Below, piece by piece: positions 20,658 through 23,223 of a stretch of DNA of 23,223 nucleotides; the first letter of the stretch is position 1, and every line of letters starts with the position of its first letter. Below the pieces are notes generated by a model. The model did no database searches, had not been told where the DNA came from, and saw only the letters and a list, made by a program, of their open reading frames with translations. A program made the position numbers and the translations under genes. Source of the stretch: Hydrogenophaga sp. (GTDB lineage: Bacteria; Pseudomonadota; Gammaproteobacteria; Burkholderiales; Burkholderiaceae_C); contig JAIFNE010000104.1 of NCBI GenBank assembly GCA_020047875.1, positions 1 through 23,223 of the forward strand, written 5' to 3'.

Positions 20658-21101
20658 ATGTACAAGCGAATTCTCGTTGCCACCGACGGCTCCAAATTGT
20701 CCAAGCTGGCTGTGGAGCACGCCATCGATCTGGCAGACCTCACCGGTGCCGAGGTGGTTGCACTGAAGGTGGTGCCGCGCTACCCGCAAACCTACTTTGA
20801 AGGCGGCATGGCACTGGCTGCGGCCGAGGTGGCGCGGATTGAAAAGCAGTGGAACGAAGAGGCCTTGACGGCGGTGAACGCTGTGAAGGCGGCGGGGCAA
20901 TTGCGCGAGGTGAAGGTGAAGGCGGTGACGGTGAAGTCCGACCTGATCGCCGAGGCGGTGATCGCTGCCGCCAAACGCAACAAGTGCGACCTGATTGTGA
21001 TGGCTTCGCACGGCCGCCGGGGCATCAAGCGACTTCTGATGGGCAGCGAGACCCAGCAGGTGCTGACACATTCTCACATTCCGGTTCTGGTTTTGAGGTG
21101 A
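20658..21101 (+). CDS. universal stress protein UspA family
   Basis: Single-domain universal stress protein, 147 aa, cytoplasmic. It has the beta-1 segment YKRILVATDGS (ATP-binding Asp in VATDG) and the C-terminal nucleotide-binding loop ASHGRRGIKRLLMGS, followed by THSHIPVLVLR. The loop matches the G-x2-G-x9-G-S motif of ATP-binding members except that the first Gly is Ala. Start at ATG 20658 has GGAG six bases upstream. An FNR box about 80 bp upstream with a well-placed -10 predicts induction at low oxygen, as for the Anr-controlled stress proteins of pseudomonads. It stands between the cbb3 block and the convergent matB. Confidence 0.93.
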   Translation: MYKRILVATDGSKLSKLAVEHAIDLADLTGAEVVALKVVPRYPQTYFEGGMALAAAEVARIEKQWNEEALTAVNAVKAAGQLREVKVKAVTVKSDLIAEAVIAAAKRNKCDLIVMASHGRRGIKRLLMGSETQQVLTHSHIPVLVLR

Positions 21102-21177
21102 CGCCGGCGGCGCCGGTTGCGCGGCGCTCCGCTCTGGGTCGCGCACTGCCGAGCTGACCCAAAAGTACACGTTTGCT

Positions 21178-22731
21178 TCAGGTAAATGCGTTTTTGTGTT
21201 GCTCGCGCAGCAGGTTTTTCTGGACCTTGCCCATGGTGTTTCGCGGCAGCTCGGGCACCACGAAGCAGCGCTTGGGAACCTTGAAGTTGGCCAGGCGTGT
21301 TTTGAGCAGGGCGAGCATTTGGTAAGGGTTGGGCTGTGCGCCAGGGCGGGCCACGATTAACGCCACCCCGACCTCCCCGAAGTCGGGGTGGGGAACGCCC
21401 ACCACCGCGCTTTCCACCACGCCAGGCAGCTCATTGATAAAACCTTCGACCTCGGCGGGGTACACGTTGTAGCCGCCAGAAATGATCAGGTCTTTGCTGC
21501 GGCCCACGATGTGCACATAGCCGCGTTCGTCCATGCGGCCCACATCGCCGGTCTTGAAGAAGCCATCGGTGGTGAACGCTTCAGCGGTCTCCTCGGGCAT
21601 GCGCCAGTAACCCTTGAACACGTTGGGCCCACGCACCTGAATGCCGCCGATCTCGCCCGGCTGCACCGCCTCGCCCTCGTCGCCCATCACGCGCAGCGCC
21701 ACACCGGGCAGCGGAAAGCCCACTGTGCCGCCGCGCCGCTGGGTGGCGCCGCCAAAGCGCGTGTCGGCGCTGCAAGGATTGGAGGTCAGCATGGCGGTCT
21801 CGCTCATGCCGTAACGCTCCAGGATGGTGTGGCCGGTGCGCGCTTGCCAGTCGTTGAAGGTGTCGATCAGCAGCGGCGCCGAGCCTGAGACGAACAGCCG
21901 CATGGGCGCCGCCTGCTGTGGCGTGAGTGTGGGCTCGGCCAGCATGCGGGTGTAGAGCGTGGGCACGCCCATGAACACCGTGGCCTCCGAAAATTTTCGG
22001 ATCGCCAGCTTGGGGCTGAACTTCGACATCCAGAACATCTTGCTGCCATTGATCAGCGCCCCGTGGATCGCCACGAACAGGCCATGCACGTGGAAGATCG
22101 GCAGCGCGTGGATCAGCACGTCGTCGGGCTGCCAGCCCCAGTAGGTCTTGAGCACCTCGGCGTTGCTGCGCAGGTTGCCGTGCGTCAGCATGGCGCCCTT
22201 GCTGCGGCCGGTGGTGCCGCTGGTGTAGACGATGGCGGCGAGGTCGTCTTGGTCCTTCACCGCGGGCGTGTGGCGGTCGCTCATGGGCGCGGCGCGCTGC
22301 AGCAGACTGCCGGTGCGGCTCTCGCTCAGCGTGAACACGTGGCGCGTGCCGGCGGTGAAGGCGATCTTGCTGACCCAGCCAAACTGGCTCGGGCTGCACA
22401 CCACCACCGCGGGCTCGGCGTTGCCGATGAAGTACTCGACCTCGGCGCTCTGATACGCAGTATTGAGCGGCAGGAACACATGGCCGGCGCGCAGTGTGGC
22501 CAGGTACAGCACCAACGCCTCGACCGACTTCTCCACCTGCACCGCGATGCGCGAGGCGGGTGGCAGGCCCAGCGAGTCCAGCAGATTGGCCAGCATGGCG
22601 CTGGCACGCTCCAGATCGCGCCAGCTGTAGCTCAGCGCCGGGGTTGAGTCGTCCGCAGTTTCGACCGCAGTCCGGTCAAGATCGGCCGGGAAGGCCGCGC
22701 GCAGGGCGGTGAACAGGTTGTGGTTGTTCAT
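21178..22731 (-). CDS. matB: malonyl-CoA synthetase (acyl-CoA synthetase, ANL superfamily)
   Basis: Adenylate-forming enzyme that activates malonate (often also methylmalonate) to its CoA thioester with ATP; 517 aa. It has the P-loop YTSGTTGRSKGAML (169-182), RYGMSET (306-312), GGYNVYPAEVE and the C-terminal LPRNTMGKVQKN with catalytic K502. The run EALVLYLATLRAGHVFLPLNTAY, the segment LIHALPIFHVHGLFVA and SGSAPLL closely match characterised MatB rather than acetate or fatty-acyl ligases, so the substrate call is stronger than usual for this superfamily. No strong Shine-Dalgarno precedes the ATG. It follows an enoyl-CoA hydratase-family gene by 45 bp on the same strand. It converges with uspA, with no obvious terminator in the 76-bp gap (only CCGGC-GGC-GCCGG without a T-run). 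Confidence 0.88.
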   Translation of the reverse strand: MNNHNLFTALRAAFPADLDRTAVETADDSTPALSYSWRDLERASAMLANLLDSLGLPPASRIAVQVEKSVEALVLYLATLRAGHVFLPLNTAYQSAEVEYFIGNAEPAVVVCSPSQFGWVSKIAFTAGTRHVFTLSESRTGSLLQRAAPMSDRHTPAVKDQDDLAAIVYTSGTTGRSKGAMLTHGNLRSNAEVLKTYWGWQPDDVLIHALPIFHVHGLFVAIHGALINGSKMFWMSKFSPKLAIRKFSEATVFMGVPTLYTRMLAEPTLTPQQAAPMRLFVSGSAPLLIDTFNDWQARTGHTILERYGMSETAMLTSNPCSADTRFGGATQRRGGTVGFPLPGVALRVMGDEGEAVQPGEIGGIQVRGPNVFKGYWRMPEETAEAFTTDGFFKTGDVGRMDERGYVHIVGRSKDLIISGGYNVYPAEVEGFINELPGVVESAVVGVPHPDFGEVGVALIVARPGAQPNPYQMLALLKTRLANFKVPKRCFVVPELPRNTMGKVQKNLLREQHKNAFT

Positions 22732-22776
22732 ACTGGAAACGGTGAAGCGAGACCGGTGCGTAGTGGTTAGAAAAGC

Positions 22777-23223
22777 TCAGAACACCGCGGGGCGCTTGCC
22801 CAGGAAGGCTGCAATGCCCTCCCGGTGCTCAGCACTGTCCGCGTAGCGGTAGGCATCGGCCCACGGCGCATCGTCAACGCCCTCGCGCTGCCAGCGGCGC
22901 AGTGTTTGCTTGTTCTGGCGCGCGGCCTGAGGGGCCAGCGCGGCCATGCGCTGGGCACGCGCGGCGGCCTCGCTGACCAGCGCGGCGTCTGCCACCACGG
23001 CGGTCAAAAAGCCCGAGCGCAGCAGCGCGGGCGCGTCGTACACCGAAGCCTCGAGCAGCATGGACCGAGCCACGGTGCTGCCCAGCTCGCGCGCCACCAG
23101 CCGGGCTTCGCGCGGCGCCATCGGGAAACCGAGCTTGGCAATCGGCGCGCCAAAGCGGGCCGAGGCCGCAGCCAGGCGAATGTCGCAGCAGCTTGCAATC
23201 TCCAGCCCTGCGCCCATGCAGTT
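22777..23223 (-). CDS. enoyl-CoA hydratase/isomerase family protein, 5' end cut off by window edge
   Basis: C-terminal 148 residues of a crotonase-fold protein. It reads NCMGAGLEIASCCDIRLAAASARFG from the window edge, the oxyanion-hole/helix-3 region of the family. The first catalytic Glu of hydratases is present (GAGLE). The position of the second (normally in FGxPE) is Ile (FGAPIAKLG), so a simple hydratase role is doubtful; isomerase, lyase or thioesterase-like members vary here. The C-terminal half is shorter on recognisable motifs (YADSAEHREGIAAFLGKRPAVF is the family's usual ending SxDxxEGxxAFLEKRxPxF). It is followed by matB, so both may act on CoA esters, possibly in malonate or fatty-acid metabolism. 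Confidence 0.88.
   Translation of the reverse strand, partial: NCMGAGLEIASCCDIRLAAASARFGAPIAKLGFPMAPREARLVARELGSTVARSMLLEASVYDAPALLRSGFLTAVVADAALVSEAAARAQRMAALAPQAARQNKQTLRRWQREGVDDAPWADAYRYADSAEHREGIAAFLGKRPAVF

Noticed and set aside
21102..21177. Terminator between uspA and matB
   Set aside because: Only short GC-rich repeats (CCGGC/GCCGG) without a T-run on either strand; not enough to call.
1..23223. CRISPR arrays, insertion sequences, prophage, toxin-antitoxin or defence genes
   Set aside because: No regularly spaced repeats, transposase or integrase motifs, or compositional island were seen; the gene content is core metabolism and respiration.

Overview
The window is chromosomal DNA from a GC-rich betaproteobacterium, most likely Burkholderiales and Comamonadaceae-like. 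This rests on the gene orders thrS-infC-rpmI-rplT-pheS-pheT and ccoI-S-N-O-Q-P-G with a divergent hemN/fnr pair, and on protein flavour; no database search was possible. I see no rRNA or tRNA genes, CRISPR arrays, insertion sequences, phage genes or assembly breaks. All genes look intact except the two cut by the window edges (pheT on the left, an enoyl-CoA hydratase-family gene on the right).

Region 1 (1-6600, minus strand) is the translation cluster: threonyl-tRNA synthetase, initiation factor 3, ribosomal proteins L35 and L20, and the two phenylalanyl-tRNA synthetase subunits. Its regulation is the most interesting part. Both synthetase units have an intrinsic terminator hairpin squeezed between the leader and the start codon. 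In front of thrS there is also a 13-codon reading frame with three Thr codons whose RNA can form mutually exclusive hairpins, a textbook attenuator layout. infC appears to start at ATA.

Region 2 (6600-9310) holds isocitrate lyase (aceA, glyoxylate shunt) with its own terminator and two near-identical palindromic operators 30 bp apart over its promoter. An EamA/DMT-family exporter is divergent from it.

Region 3 (9307-21101) is a microaerobic/anaerobic respiration block. It has a DsbD_2/TauE-like membrane protein, oxygen-independent coproporphyrinogen oxidase (hemN), a [4Fe-4S] FNR/Anr regulator, two small membrane proteins (one CcoH/FixH-like), ccoG, the cbb3 oxidase subunits ccoP, ccoQ, ccoO and ccoN, ccoS, the copper ATPase ccoI and a universal stress protein. 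FNR boxes sit upstream of hemN, upstream of ccoN, and between ccoI and uspA. The FNR encoded here therefore probably switches on haem synthesis, the high-affinity oxidase, its copper/haem assembly factors and the stress protein together when oxygen falls.

Region 4 (21178-23223, minus strand) has a malonyl-CoA synthetase (matB) and the 3' part of an enoyl-CoA hydratase/isomerase-family gene that lacks one canonical catalytic glutamate.

Long open frames on the strand opposite real genes (up to 834 codons opposite ccoI) are GC-driven shadows and are not annotated.
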